DNA of 64,000 nt from Cenococcum geophilum 1.58 (taxonomy: Eukaryota > Ascomycota > Dothideomycetes > Gloniales > Gloniaceae), in assembly GCA_001692895.1 (NCBI GenBank), contig KV748176.1:4927092-4991091 (forward strand). The letters run 5' to 3'. Of the stretch, positions 44,641-57,560 are shown one piece after another. Each line of letters starts with the position of its first letter. Position 1 is the first letter of the stretch. Both the position numbers and the translations under genes were made by a program. The notes below the pieces were generated by a model. That model made no database searches, was not told where the DNA came from, and saw nothing but the letters and a program-made list of their open reading frames with translations.

Positions 44641-47600
44641 GGACAATACCTAAACCTAAGAATTAAATAGCAAGATTAACAGTTCAAAGTATTAGTAGAT
44701 AGTAAAGTAATAAGAAACCACATTTTACTAGCAGCAGTTAAAAGGATGAGGATACCACACAGGTAGAAAGAGCACCCTTACCTATTAGTAATAATTTTAG
44801 GAGATCTAATAGCCTATAGAGGAGGTATTATCAATCTTAAAATAGGGCCAATTTAGATAACTATTAAAGGAAGATAAATCGAGATGTTTTTTAATATATT
44901 ACCATTAGGAAATAATAAGGCAGTACTAGGAATGCCTTAGTTATAGGAATATAATCCAAAGATCAATTAGGTTATAGGTTAGGTCAATATTAGAAATACA
45001 TGATAATATAAGATGCGACAATAAACTAAGTTAGTATAGTACTAAGTTGGAGCGATATATAAGGAGACTAATTAAGGATTAAGCTATATACCAAAAAGAT
45101 ACCATAAATATGGCAAAAAGCTATGGTTACTAGAAAGTAAAAAGCTATTAAATTATATAGCATAGGACTATAAAATAGAGTTAGAACTAAGAATAAGTTT
45201 AAGGTTTTACCTAACCTATAAATTAACAAAAAAGGAGTTATAAGTACTTAAGGAGTTTATCTAAGAAAACCTTTAAAAAGGATATATTAGACCATTACAA
45301 TTATCAGCAGGATATCCAGTACTGTTCGTACCAAAGAAAAATAGAAAACTTAGGCTATATATTAACTATAGATAGTTAAACAGCATCACCAGAAAGGATA
45401 GGTACCTTTTACCCTTAATTAGCGAAATTTAAGACAGGATTAGTAATATATAAATCTTTATGAAGATAGATTTAAGATGGGTATACCATTAGATTAGAAT
45501 TAAGGAAGGCGACAAATAGAAGGCAGCCTTTAGGTTAAAGGAAGGACTATATAAACCATTAGTTATACAATTTAGGCTTATAAATGCACTAGCAACGTTT
45601 TAGAAACGCATTAATAATATACTAAGGGAACATTTAGATAAATTTATTATGGTATACCTTAATAACATTATCATCTACTTAATAAGTGAGAAAGAATATA
45701 AAGAACATGTTAAATAGGTCTTAAAGAGACTATAAGAAGAATAGATGCTAGTAGCAATTAAGAAATGCGAGTTCTTTACTAAGAAGACTGATTTTATTAG
45801 ATTTATCATTAAACTAGGCCAACTTAGCATAGATCTAAAGAAGATTAAGGCTATAGTAAATTGGTAAGAACTAGAGAATGTAATATAGTTAAGGTTATTC
45901 CTAGGGTTCTGCAATTACTGCAGAAGGTTTATAGCTTAATGGTTAAAGGACATTAAGCCACTTACGAGATTAACGAAGAAGGAAGAACTATGGGCATAGG
46001 GGGAGAAATAAAAGGAACTGTTTAAAAGGATTAAATAGTTGTTTACCTAAGAACCAGTTCTTAAAATCTATTAACTATAGTTAGAGATAGTAGTTAAAAC
46101 GAATGCATTAGATTATGCACTAGAAGCGTGCTTTCTATAGAAATATTAAGATAGATGGCACCCAATAGTATACTATAGTCGAAAAATGATACTACCGGAA
46201 CTAAACTATAATATCTATAATAAGGAGTTGCTAGGTATAGTTACAGCATTAAAGGAATAGAGATCGTTCTTGCAAGGTATAGAAAAACCATTTATAGTTA
46301 AGACGGACTATAAGAACCTAACGGGGTTCCTAACAATGAAAGAACTTAATTACAGACAGGTTAGATAGGCAGAGATGCTTACGGAATACTATTTTAAGAT
46401 TTAGCATACTAAGGGTACAGAAAATGCACAAGCAGATGCTTTAAGTAAAAAGGCTAAACTATAGAATAATAAAAAGCTATTAGGGGCTTTATTGCGAAAA
46501 GATATAAATAAACTAATTAGATATAATTATCTAAAGATTACAGCAATATAAGAAGAGAAGATCTATAAATTACTAAAGAGTAACTAGGTATAAAAGATCC
46601 TAAACGCATAAATAGAGGATCTAGACTTAGAGTAATACGAAAATTAAAAAGCAACGTACGTACCAAGAACTATTATAAAGGAGTTTATTAAGTTATTTTA
46701 TAAAGGACTAACCTAAGGATACAACGGAGCTATAGGCTTAGTGTTAAGACTTTAAGAAGAGTATATTATTAATGGAATCTAGGGACTAGCTAGGCAAGTT
46801 ATAAAAGAATATCTAGATTGCTAAAGAAATAAACTAATAAGGCATAAGCCATATAGAGAACTATAACCTATTAAAATACTAGAGAGACTATGGGAGGTTA
46901 TATTATAGGACTTTATTATTAAGTTACTAAAGTTAAGAGACCCTATTACCGGATAAGATTATAACGCGATCTTAGTAATAATAGATAAGCTTATAAAGTG
47001 GGGGTACTTTATAGTATGTATAGAAGAAATATTAGCGGAAGATGTTGCTAAAATCTATATTAAAGAAGTGTTTGTAAGATATGGAGCACTAAGTAAAATT
47101 ATATTGGATAGAGATCTAAGATTCATAGCAGTATTCTAGGAAGTGTTTTTAGTAGAGCAAGAAGTTTAAGTAGTAACTTCTACCGCATATTATCTATAGA
47201 TAGACAGTTAAATAGAAAGATTAAATTAAACACTAGAACAGTATCTAAGGCACTATATTAATTATATACAGAACAATTAGGTATCGCTATTACTAGTTAT
47301 ACAGTTTGCATATAATATAACACCATAGGAAGAAATAGGCACGTTACCATTTAAGGCGAATTACGGATATAAGCTAAGGACCTTACTATTGCCATAATAA
47401 GTAAAAAAGACAAGTAGCACAGCTAGGCAAAGAATGAAGAATTTAATAAATCTTTATGCGGACCTTATAGAAACAGCTAAGATAGTATAGTAAAGAATAA
47501 AAAAGTACTATAATGCTAAGAGATCTAAGGGACTAGATCTTAAGGAGGGAGATAAAGTATGGTTACTATATAAAAATTTTAAAAGTTAATAACTAAGTAA

Positions 47601-47960
47601 GAAGTTAGACTACGTTAAACTAGGACCTTTCGAAATTATATAAAGGATTTTACCGGTTATATTTAAGTTAAACCTACTAGCTAGAATAAAGATCTACCCT
47701 ATATAATATATCGCAATGCTAGAACTAGCATATAGAAATATTAAGCCACTAATCTATAAGGTAGACATATATAGAGGATAAGAAGAAGATAAATGGTAAG
47801 TTTTAAAGATCGTTAGCTATAAGGACGTAGACGATAAAATATAGTATAAAGTAAAGTGGATAGGCTACGATAAGACTACCTAGAAGCTACTAGGAAATTT
47901 AAAAAACGCTATAGGAAAGGTACAGAAGTATTAAAAGAAAAAAGGTTAGGTAATATTAAT
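44641..47960 (+). pseudogene. G3 pol: protease, RT, RNase H, integrase, chromodomain
   Basis: Protease about 44690-44960 (LVDSKVIRNHIL-type start, then MP-L closing). RT about 45240-45800: VLFVPKKNRKLRLYINYR, then FMKIDLRWVYHQIRIKEGD, and the active-site position VYLNNIIIYL near 45653-45682. RNase H about 46080-46450 (VKTDYKNLTGFLTMK, ADALSK). Integrase about 46640-47400, with ILDRDLRF and STAYYLQID blocks. The chromodomain-like end is at about 47800-47930 (YKVKWIGYDKTT). The order is Gypsy. Fossil with several dozen breaks. Confidence 0.85.
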
Positions 47961-48672
47961 AAAGAGGAATTACTAAAGAATGAGTCACCTAAGGGGGACC
48001 TAGGAAGAGCAACTGCTAAGCTACTTAGAGTTGTTTCCTTCTCTATTAGAAAAAAACCTATTCTTTTATTACTAAGTTCCTGCAGACCTTATTTTATAAG
48101 CTTCTACTTCTTAAAACAAACTTTCTTACGAACTTTCTTAAGATAAATTAGTTAAGTAGACGCAGCAAGACGAGAATTAAGAGCCCGTTATTAAGCATTA
48201 GCAGCCTCCTTCTTAGCGTTACGCGAATAATAAAGTTCCGCTAAGGCGATGGACAACTTATTATTAAGCTTCGTAGTAGCAAATTAAATATAAAACCCTA
48301 TAACAAATTACCTAGGGAACTTAGAGACTACTAAGAGTTATAGGACGCGTATACTTAGCGTTAGAAATTAAGCAAATATCGCAGGACAATTAAATGTTTA
48401 CTTTAGTACACTCTAAGTAAGAAGAGGGTTGCCGAGATAAAGGACTCGCCAATGTAACACAAACTAACCCCTTTTTCGCATAATAAGAATATAGAGATAG
48501 TATTACTTCACCAAGTAATAGTATAAAAGAGACTATACGCGTATAATAAAGAGTTAAGGAAAAAGAAGAGGCTTTAGGCATTATAAGTAACAATATTAAC
48601 CAAATTAATTAGATAGATATTACACCTCTAGTAAACGACTTAGAGATGCTAGGTATCTTTAAGGACAAAGAT
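47961..48672 (+). pseudogene. G3 C-terminal extension after the chromodomain
   Basis: The pol frame does not end after the chromodomain. It continues as coding-like sequence for about 230 codons, through LLSYLELFPSLLEKNLFFYY, RVYLALEIKQISQDN and LVNDLEMLGIFKDKDKREGD, right into the polypurine tract. The interruptions are of the RIP kind only. I recognise no domain. A - strand frame at 48390-48593 is its antisense shadow. Confidence 0.5.
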
Positions 48673-48689
48673 AAAAGGGAGGGAGATGG

Positions 48690-49110
48690 TGTTACGGACG
48701 CTTTAAGTACAATATTACAACTACTTAGAGAAGAGTTAGAAGAAGCTAGTTAGTTAATATAAGTACGGTCCAGGATAGAACCCGTGGAACTATATAACGA
48801 GGAATAGTAAGCAGAGTCACGTAATGTGATCTGTGTAATCTATATAATCTGTAAGATCTATAATAGAGTAAATAGAGCAGACAGAGCAGATAAAGTAATG
48901 ACTTTTGTAGGAGTACGGGCGTGTATTTAAGGACCCTTAGTCCCTACCTAGATAGTTCCTTCCTTATAGTGATTCTCAGAATACAATTAGAGTTAATCTA
49001 TTAGGCAACCACTCCACTAGTTATTATTACGTTGTTGACTTACTTGTAATACCTATATACCTAGCCCATTAACGAGTCCACCGTAGTCCCTACTATAAGG
49101 CTCCATTACA
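48690..49110 (+). repeat. G3 3' LTR
   Basis: 421 bp, ends CATTACA, followed by the duplicated target TCGGG (49111-49115). Confidence 0.9.
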
Positions 49111-50360
49111 TCGGGCTTAGTTTTTAAATTTATTTTAAGAAAGTTGTAAAAATAAGGGGGTAGCACTTTATAGGCTTTCTCTATTTGCCTTCTACTAGCT
49201 AGCGGAAAGACCTTTTTAATAGGTTTAGTACTTCTATTAGGCCTATAGGCAGCTCCTTAAGCAGCTATTAGTGCTCTTCTTATTTAACCAGTTTTACTAG
49301 CTCCGCTATATAGATCCTTATTACTATTACGTCTTTTTATTTACAGAACTGGGTAAAATTAATAGTATAAGCGTATCTAATATTATCTAGGTTAGGGCGT
49401 GTCTGGTTCTCTAGTGCTATAGCTAGGCTAGTATAGCTTAGTTAGCCTAGGGGGGCGGAAATAAGGCGGTAGCCCTATATAGTACGCGCGGGAGACGGGT
49501 ATAAGGTTATAGTGGCGCGGTTTCTATTATACGAGTCTTAGTAGTTTTATAGCTAGTCCTTGCTATAATATAAGCTATAATATACGTATATAGCATATAG
49601 CTTAGTTTTAAGTATTAGGCTAGGTGGCTAGTGTTTAAATAGTGTCTAGGTTAGGGTTAGATTCTTAGTAGTAGTGGTATAAAGCAAATCTTCTTCCTTA
49701 GTCTCGGCAGGGCTAGCTAGCCTATTATTTTAGTCTTAAGTGCTAGGGTAGTTTAGTCTTTTACTATCTTATTACTTTACAGCTATATAGGCTCCCCTTT
49801 ATTAGGAACGTCTTTTACTATTAAGGCTTTATATATAGTTTTAGGCACTAGGCTTAATAGTGCCGAGTATCTATATAGGGCGTCCCTACTACTATTAGTT
49901 ATCCCCTATAGGAGGTAGTGCCTAGAGTAATAGTCTAAGTTAAAGTGGATTTTAAGCTTCCTAAAGCTAGGGCGGGGCTTATACTTCTAAAGCTAAGGCA
50001 TATCTAGAATAATTAGGGTAGTAAGTAAGAGTTTAGTAATAAAAAAGAGTATAGCTTTAGTATAGAGGCTAATTAATATTTAGGTAGTAAAGTAGTCTAT
50101 AATAAGTAAAGTTAGGATACTATTTACAAAGCGCAGTAGCCTAAGTGCCAGTAGCTTCTTAGTTATAATGTTATATTTTCTTATAATAGACTCTACGTTA
50201 GTAAATGCTATTATAGTACTACTGGAGTCTACTAGGTTTACTATATTAATATAAACTTAAGGGTATAGGTTATGTAATAAGGAGAGTTAGGTTTAAATAA
50301 GGATTAATTTTTTATTACTATTTGCTAATCTAAAATTAAGTAACAGCTTACTAATAGAAA
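49111..50360 (-). pseudogene. Gypsy G2, part 3: protease and linker, 5' end lost
   Basis: - strand protease: the NLVDSSSTIIAFTNVESI block near 50250-50195 (active-site Asp position), RLLRFVN near 50130, and IILDMP-L at about 49990 (IILGMPWL in relatives). The rest to 49116 is the linker toward RT. gag and the 5' LTR of G2 are missing, replaced at about 50360 by a G3-like fragment. Fossil. Confidence 0.65.
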
Positions 50361-50361
50361 G

Positions 50362-51042
50362 GATTAATTAATCTAGTTATATAATTTATATATAATATAA
50401 CACTATAAGAAGGAATAGGTATATTACTATTTAAGGCAAATTACAGATATAAGCTAAGAATATTATTATTACCATAATAAGTAAAGAAAACGAGTAGTAT
50501 AGCTAAAGAAAGAATAAAGACGTTAATAAATCTTTATATAGACCTTATAGAATTAGCGAAAAATGTATAAGAAAGAATAAAAAGATACTATAACGCTAAG
50601 AGATCTAAGGGACTAGATCTTAAGGAGGGGGGTAAAGTGTAGCTACTATATAAAAATTTTAAGAGTTAACGACTAAGTAAAAAGTTAGACTATATTAGGC
50701 TAGGACCTTTCGAAATTATATAAAGGATTTTACTAGTTATATTTAAGTTAAACCTACTAGCTAAAATAAAAATCTACCCTATATAGTATATTGTAATGCT
50801 AGAGCCAGTATATAGAAATATTAAGCCACTAATTTATAAAGTAGATACGTATAGAGGATAAGAGGAAGACAAATAGTAAGTTTTAAAGATTATTAGTTAT
50901 AAGGATATTAATAATAAAATATAGTATAAGGTTAAGTAGATAGGCTATAATAAGACTACCTAGGAACTACTATAAAATTTAAAGAATGCTATAGGAAAGG
51001 TATAGAAGTATTAAAAGAAAACGGGTTAGGTAATATTAAGAA
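50362..51042 (+). mobile_element. Fragment of a second G3-family Gypsy (integrase end and chromodomain)
   Basis: Aligns with G3 47290-47965 almost throughout, for example GATCTAAGGGACTAGATCTT and TTTCGAAATTATATAAAGGA in both. It starts inside the integrase and stops shortly after the chromodomain, where the next element begins. Slightly more mutated than G3. No LTR on either side, so it is a truncated fossil. Confidence 0.8.
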
Positions 51043-51235
51043 TGTTACGGAACCCCACCGCAGGGGCCTCTATAGGAGAGCCCCATGCTCTCGCGTATAC
51101 CTTATGTATAGCTTATATCAGCTACGCGTAGGTATATCACCTCCTTACGCCCTCGACCCTTACGATTGATCGCGTAACGTCTTATAAACTCCTCGAATAC
51201 ATACGTCTTATAGCCACTGCCCCCGTCCCGTGATA
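51043..51235 (+). repeat. Candidate G4 5' LTR
   Basis: Begins TGTTACGGAACCCCACCGCA, right at the end of the G3-like fragment, and may end at CCCGTGATA. It is GC-richer and less mutated than the surroundings. It cannot be confirmed because the partner LTR is outside the window. The next about 250 bases (to about 51490) are leader with nothing recognised. Confidence 0.4.
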
Positions 51236-51489
51236 TTACGTTGTGCCTTTTTACCACCAATACCTAGCCTATGACTAATTCTACGTCTCTGTAATATTAT
51301 AGGCGCTGCTAGAAATAGCGTGCCTATAAGTTACCTTACTTTATACTTCTAAGGAACCTATAATAGTAAGACGATATTCCTTACTAGCCACTATATTAAA
51401 CCTAAAGAATAATCTAATACCTATACTTAACCTACGACACTAATTAATCCTAGGAGAATTTGATTTATTAGCCCTAGCCTTAACCCCTA

Positions 51490-53050
51490 AGGAGATGGAT
51501 ACTAATAATATCTTATCTTTTATTAACTATATAACTACGGATAAGTAAGTAAAAGGGCTACTACCTATTAAAATTAAAATATAAAACGCCGAGACGTTTA
51601 TAAAAATGGTAGCATAAGAACCTAATAAATACTACCGCCTTTTATAGAACTATTACCTAAAGCTTACACGAGCCGAGATATGTGCTGCCTAAGATCGCGA
51701 TATTATTTAAGACCTATAAGCTTATAAGGCGCTCGCCAATAACACGCGTTAAGAAACTAAAGATGACCTTTACGTGTCTAAACGCGACGTTTAATAGTTA
51801 AAGAAGGCTAAGATTGTACTTATTGCTACAGTTACTAAAAGAGAAGGTATAATTAAATACCTATAATCTTAGCTTAACGAGCACATTTATAAGAACGCTA
51901 GACACTTCTCTACTATATATAACGCCACTTAAGTCTCTACGCCCCCAGCAACTTTACCTACTTAACGCTTAACAGAGGGTTAGCGCCGAGCAGCCTTACC
52001 TAATAGGAACCCCTACTAAAGTAATAATAAAAGCTATAACAACTAAACCTAAGCTGCTACTATAGGGTCTAATATATATTACCTTAATCCCCTAGTTTTT
52101 TAGGGAGACCGTAAAGAATATAGCTACTAGAAGATGTAAATCCGTAAGAAACTAACTTAGAGCGCCTGTCTTTTTCCTATAGAAGATATTAAGATTAGCT
52201 ATATTATCGGGCGAATAAAGGGTATACTATTTAATAGACTCTTCGCCTAATAGGAGACTAATGGCCTCTAAAAGTAGCAGTCCTACTAAGAAGTCCTTAA
52301 TGATCTCAACCTAATATACCACGACTATAACCTACTGGCTATTAACTAAGCTAAACTACGTGCCCTAAAGATAAGCCCTACTAAATTATTTAATAAGTTC
52401 TATGTTAAATTCTAGGAATACACCAGAGCCCTTGCCTAAGACGATACTAAAGACTAAGAAGATCTCCTTAAAAAAGTTACTTATTGCCTTAGTTACGCAG
52501 CCGCCAGCTATAACTATAATAATGTTTATAATATAGTAGCAGCTATATAGAAGATTAAACGACAACTAAATTAGATTGCTACTGTAAACCCCTACCTAAA
52601 GACCTTTTTATAGAAGCCCTCCGGACCTACTAAACCACCGACGCCTACTACCCTAAGTAACACTACTAGTCCTAATATTAACCTTTCTACACTAACCTTT
52701 CTATAGAAGCTACTAGACGGAGAATATAAGCTACTTTAGAAGCTAAAGAGTTGCTATAGATGTTGTTAAGAAGGCTATTATAGCTATAGCCTAAACTGCC
52801 TAATAGCTAGGTTTAGTAGCCACCGCCTAATACTTAACTTAGTACCTCGAACACCAAAATATGTTGCTATATGCTACTACCGTATAAGACGAAGACGTAG
52901 TAATAGTAGTAGAGTTAGATATAGAAACGGAAAATGCTAAGTCCTAGCCCTAAGTCGTAGGTTAGGACGCTCTAATAATAAGGGGATCTATATATCGGCC
53001 TGCTTAATAAATAACTTAGTAAAGATAAATAAACGGAAATAGATAGTTTT
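51490..53050 (+). pseudogene. G4 gag
   Basis: + strand coding-like sequence from an ATG at about 51499 (MDTNNILSFINYITTD). A basic linker leads to a nucleocapsid-like CYRCC-EGYYSYSLNC near 52740-52790, where the expected His reads Tyr. Fossil with many breaks. Confidence 0.6.
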
Positions 53051-55912
53051 ACCCGTAATAGGAACTACTACTAAAAAATAATATAAAAGCCGTTCTATAA
53101 TTAATTGCGGAGCTATTAATAAATTTATAGATACCTAATTTGTATATACTTATAACCTACCTACCTTACCCCTTACTAAAGCCCGCGCCTTATAACTCGC
53201 TAACGGTAGTTATACCGCACAGAAGATTACCTATATAGTATAACTCTACCTAGATATAAATGGGCACTAGGAAGAACTCTGGGCCTATATTATACTACTT
53301 ACTAACTACCCTATTATCCTTGGAATAAACTAGCTTAAATAATATAACCCCGCCATTAACTAGAAAAAGAGAGAAGTAACCTTTAACTTTAAATACTGTA
53401 GAGAGACCTGCTTAGGATATAGCCTAGCCGCCTCTATTTACTTCCTAGGATACTAACCTAAGGAACCCTTTATTACCCTACCTATAACTAACTACTACTA
53501 TATAAGTACCGCGGCCTTCTACCGCATAGCACGTAAGAAAGGCTGGACCGTTACTATAGCCTCTTAATTACGACTATATAAGCTTAATAAAGAATAGGAC
53601 TACGTCCTCTATAGTAATAGGATANATATAGTTNACCTNTTAGAAAANAATNCCCCNNTANAACTCTATNGACTTTTACCTTTAGACTTTAAGAAGTTTA
53701 TAAAGCTTAAAAAAGGACTTACTAACGAGAAACTCTGTAAGCTCCTCCCTAAGAGGTACTATAACTTTATTAACGTATGCTTATAAAAGAGCGTAGATAT
53801 ACTCCCCCTACATTAACCTAATAACTATACTATTAATATTAAATAAGGAAAAATGCCACCCTATAAGAGACCCTACTTAATATTAAAAGATAAACTTCTA
53901 GTTATTAAAAAGTATATTAACGAGCACCTTAATAAAGGGTTTATTCGCCCTAGTATATCCCTAGTAGCCGCCCCTATCCTCCTTGCTAAGAAGCTAGGAG
54001 GAGGTATTTAATTCTACGTTAACTATAGAGGACTTAACGCTATTACGATTAAGAACTAATACCCCATACCGCTTATACGTAAGACTTTTAAGCGGCTTAG
54101 CTAAGCTAAAATCTATACTAAGCTTAATATTATTACCGCCTTTAACCGCCTCTAAATACAAGAAGGTAATAAATGGAAAACCGCATTCGTATCGCGCTTT
54201 GGCCAATTTAAATATACTATTATGCCCTTTAGCGTATATAACGGCCTAAGCAGCTTCTAAAGCTATATTAATAACGCCTTACGGGACTACCTTAACGACT
54301 TCTGCTCTACGTACCTAGACGATATACTTATTTATAGCAACGACCCCTCTAAGTATACTAAGCACGTTTAAAAGGTCCTATAGCGCCTTAGGGACGTAGG
54401 ACTTTATATTAATTTAAAGAAGTGCGAATTCTTAGTTATAGAAGTAAAATACCTTAGACTAATTGTTACTACTAAGGGTGTCTGTATAGACCCTAAGAAG
54501 GTATATATAATTACTAAATGGCAAACCCCTAACTGCATTAAAGATGTATAAGCTTTCTTCGGTTTCGCCAACTTTTATTAAAAATTTATATATAACTTCT
54601 TAGGTGTTATAGCACTACTTATAGCAATAATGCGAATAAAGGGCCTTTCCGTAAAAGAAAGAAAAATATATTTACGTTTTATCTGGACGCCTAAATATAA
54701 GAAGGCGTTCTAAGACCTCAAAGATACTTTTACTAAAGCACTTATCCTAGCTTACTTTATATTAGGACGATAACTTTATCTTAAGACTAACTCTTTAGAC
54801 CACGTTAACGTAGGCGTTCTCTTCTAGATAGGTAATAATAGTCTCCTCCACCTAGTTGTATTCTATTTGTCTAAGCTTACACTATAAGAATGTAACTATA
54901 AGATCTATAATAAGGAACTTCTTGCGATTATATAAGCGTTCAAGGAATTCTAACTAGAACTCTCCTTAGCAGAACCTAACTAGCCAACTAAAGTCCTTAC
55001 GGATTATCGTAACTTTAAGTACTTTATAACTATAAAATAGCTAAACTAATGCTAAGTATACTGGAATAAGTTCCTCTCTAGTTTTAACTTTAAAATTGTA
55101 TATAGGCTAGGAGTATAAGGTATTAAGCCTAATAGCCTAATACGCCGCTTATAAGACCTTCCTTAGTCTAAAGATAACCCCTATAACTAGTTTCAATAAT
55201 AGACGATCCTAAAAGCACGGAATTTGGCCCTAGGTATGCTACCTATAATAGAGCTAACTATACCTTAGCTCTATACCACAGAACTAAAATTACCTCCTAA
55301 AATTAATGAGCTTATTACCACGGCATATAACACCTCTATTAACCTATTACTGCATTAACTTATTGCCGTAAAGACCGCTAGCGCCTGTATGCTGCTAACT
55401 AAACTCTAAAGCTTAGGCTAGATTAATATAGTAGCCTTAGAAGTAAAAGAGAATAGGCTCTATTATAGAGGCTGTTTATTTATCCCTAACTTAGAAAATC
55501 TATAACAGTAACTAATCTAAATAGCCTATAACCTTTAATTAAGCGGCTACCTAAGTAGAGGAGGAACCTATAAGCTTCTTAGCCGATACTACTTCTGGCC
55601 TAAAATAATAGACTTAGTTAAACGCTTTATAGGCGCCTACTACGGTTATAAGTGCGCTAAGGCCTTTAATATAAAGTACTAAGGACTACTATACCCTTTA
55701 CTAGTACCTATACAATAATAGGCAGATATCGCTATAGATTTCATTGTTGACCTACTACCCTATAAGCGACATGGTCGTACCTATAAGAACATCCTTATAA
55801 TAATATACTAACTTATAAAAGAACGCTACTACGTCCTAACTAAAGGCGTAGCTGTTAGCGACGTCACTAACGCCTTCCTTTACGAAATCTACCGATTATA
55901 TAGGTTACCTAA
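53051..55912 (+). pseudogene. G4 pol, first part: protease, RT, RNase H, integrase start
   Basis: Protease about 53090-53350 (IINCGAINKFIDT, later PIILGIN-L--YNP). RT about 53850-54460, with GFIRPSISLVAAPILLAKK, FGQFKYTIMPF and the active-site block TYLDDILIYSND near 54308-54343. RNase H about 54760-55120 (KVLTDYRNFKYFITIK). Integrase entry (SRYYFWPKIIDLVKRF near 55580-55625) and core (DIAIDFIVDLLPYKRHG near 55725-55775). Interrupted by G5. Fossil; the RT is unusually readable. Confidence 0.82.
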
Positions 55913-56123
55913 TGTAACGGCGCTATCGCACGTTACCTGCCAAATTCTGCCATATTTTGCCGACCTGCGATTGGCCCGCCTAAAGCTAGCGCCTTAGCGG
56001 CTTACCCTATATATTTGTTTACATTAGTCCTAGCGACCCCTTTTCCTTCTCTTTAGCTTAGTATCTTTGTAATATAGCATTCGTTTAAGCTTCGGTTTAG
56101 AGGCATTTGTTTAAGCCGTAATA
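55913..56123 (+). repeat. G5 5' LTR
   Basis: 211 bp, begins TGTAACGGCGCTATCGCACG. Contains a TTCTGCC-type triple repeat near its start and GCGATTGGCCCGCC followed by CTAGCGCCTTAGCGGC, similar to the tail of the palindrome module in Copia B. Confidence 0.9.
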
Positions 56124-57560
56124 TTATACTAAGCTCTCCCTACCTTGCCTAGGAAGGCCTTAATAATATCCCACCCTAAAGAAACTTCGTCTGTAACGAT
56201 ATATCGACGCGCTATACTTAGATACCAAAACAACTCTATATTGCCTGGGAAGGCCTAGATAATATCCCACCTTATAAGCTAGATAGAACTAAACCTGTAC
56301 CCCTAAAATTAAAACTAAAGCGTATAATACTAACGAACCTTAGGAAGCTAATAATGGCACCTAAAGTAAGCTTATCTAAGAGAGCTGCCTCTACCTAAGA
56401 GGAACCTAAGATCTAATTAGGATTAGAAATTAAAGATAATAATAATGTTATAGATATACGCGAGTAGATTCGTGCCCTCGCAGCTAGCTAGGAAGCCAAT
56501 TGTCTTAAAGCGAGAAATATATAAGAGACCCTATAAGAGATCCTAGAAAGCCTTATAGCCCTATAAAATAGCCTAGCTTCCCCTTCTTAAAGCCCTAGCC
56601 GACCTATTTACTCTACTAAATGCAATATACTAGGGAGTACGGATATAATAACGAAGTAATTAAAGTCCGTTAAGCTCCCTAACCCCCTACCACTGTCTAA
56701 TAGGATAGACCCTACCTTTAAGAATTAGAGGATTTAAGTACGAGGAAAGCTCCGCGTTAACTATAACTATTTCCTTTCTAAAGAAGCTAAAATACTCTAC
56801 CTCTTTAGTTAAACCACTGGGGATGCCTAACGGCACCTTTAAGCTAAGTTTAAGGACAACTCCCCTATCTAATTTATATCTATTAATAAGATAATACGGC
56901 ACCTAGCGGCTATTTATGTTAACCTAAACAAAGTACGGGATGCCCGTTATAACTATAATTACCTAATAATAAAACCGAACTAACCCTTTGCCAAATTCTA
57001 GACTTAATTCCTATACCTTATAGGAGAAGGCCAGGTTCCCCTTAAGAACTACTAATTAGACCTATATAATAAGCTAATAATTTAGCTATAAGAAAAGATT
57101 ACTATAACCTTAGATGACCTACTAACCCACAAAAGACTCGCAGCTTGTTGCCTATTATTAGACTTAAAACTAAAGCGGATTAACGCCTACCCTAATCGGC
57201 AGAAGTGACGCCCGCCCTAATCGGCAGAAGCGACTCCGTAACGATTAGAACTCGCCAGCTATACCTATAAAAGCTAGAGTAGGAAGACAAGTTACGACTG
57301 CTCTTATACTAAAGGCGGTTATAACTACGTATTGGCAAGCCTTGCCTAACTAGCTACGTACCACGCCATTAACTAGTATTCGCCGTAATACTCTAATTAA
57401 CCCTGCCTCGGCTATATGCTTTAACTACAATAAGTAAGGTTACTTTGCCTTATCCTACCCGGAGCTAAAGGATATAGGCGATATTAAGGAGATGGAGGAA
57501 GGAGAAATATCCAATAAGTCAGGAAAAGAAGAACCCTAGGGAAAGACTCCCCCTTAGGGT
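56124..57560 (+). pseudogene. G5 leader and gag
   Basis: Leader to about 56353, in which a phrase around GCCT-GGAAGGCCTAGATAAT occurs twice. gag starts at the ATG at 56354 (MAPKVSLSKRAAST). A coiled, charged stretch follows. The nucleocapsid end reads CFNYNK-GYFALSYPE near 57415-57465, a CCHC knuckle in which Cys and His positions appear as Tyr. A - strand 71-codon frame at 56687-56902 is antisense. Fossil. Confidence 0.65.

Larger units (their letters stand above)
41082..49110 (+). mobile_element. Ty3/Gypsy retrotransposon G3 (chromodomain type), ends complete
   Basis: An 8.03-kb + strand Gypsy with 421-bp LTRs and a 5-bp duplication TCGGG (41077-41081, 49111-49115), inserted in G2 RT. Order: gag, protease, RT, RNase H, integrase, chromodomain-like region, then a further coding-like stretch up to the polypurine tract AAAAGGGAGGGAGATGG (48673-48689). 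The LTRs differ at about one base in ten, all transitions as far as I can see. Structurally whole, but a fossil with many dozens of RIP-type breaks. Long for a fungal Gypsy (usually 5.5-7.5 kb). Confidence 0.9.
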
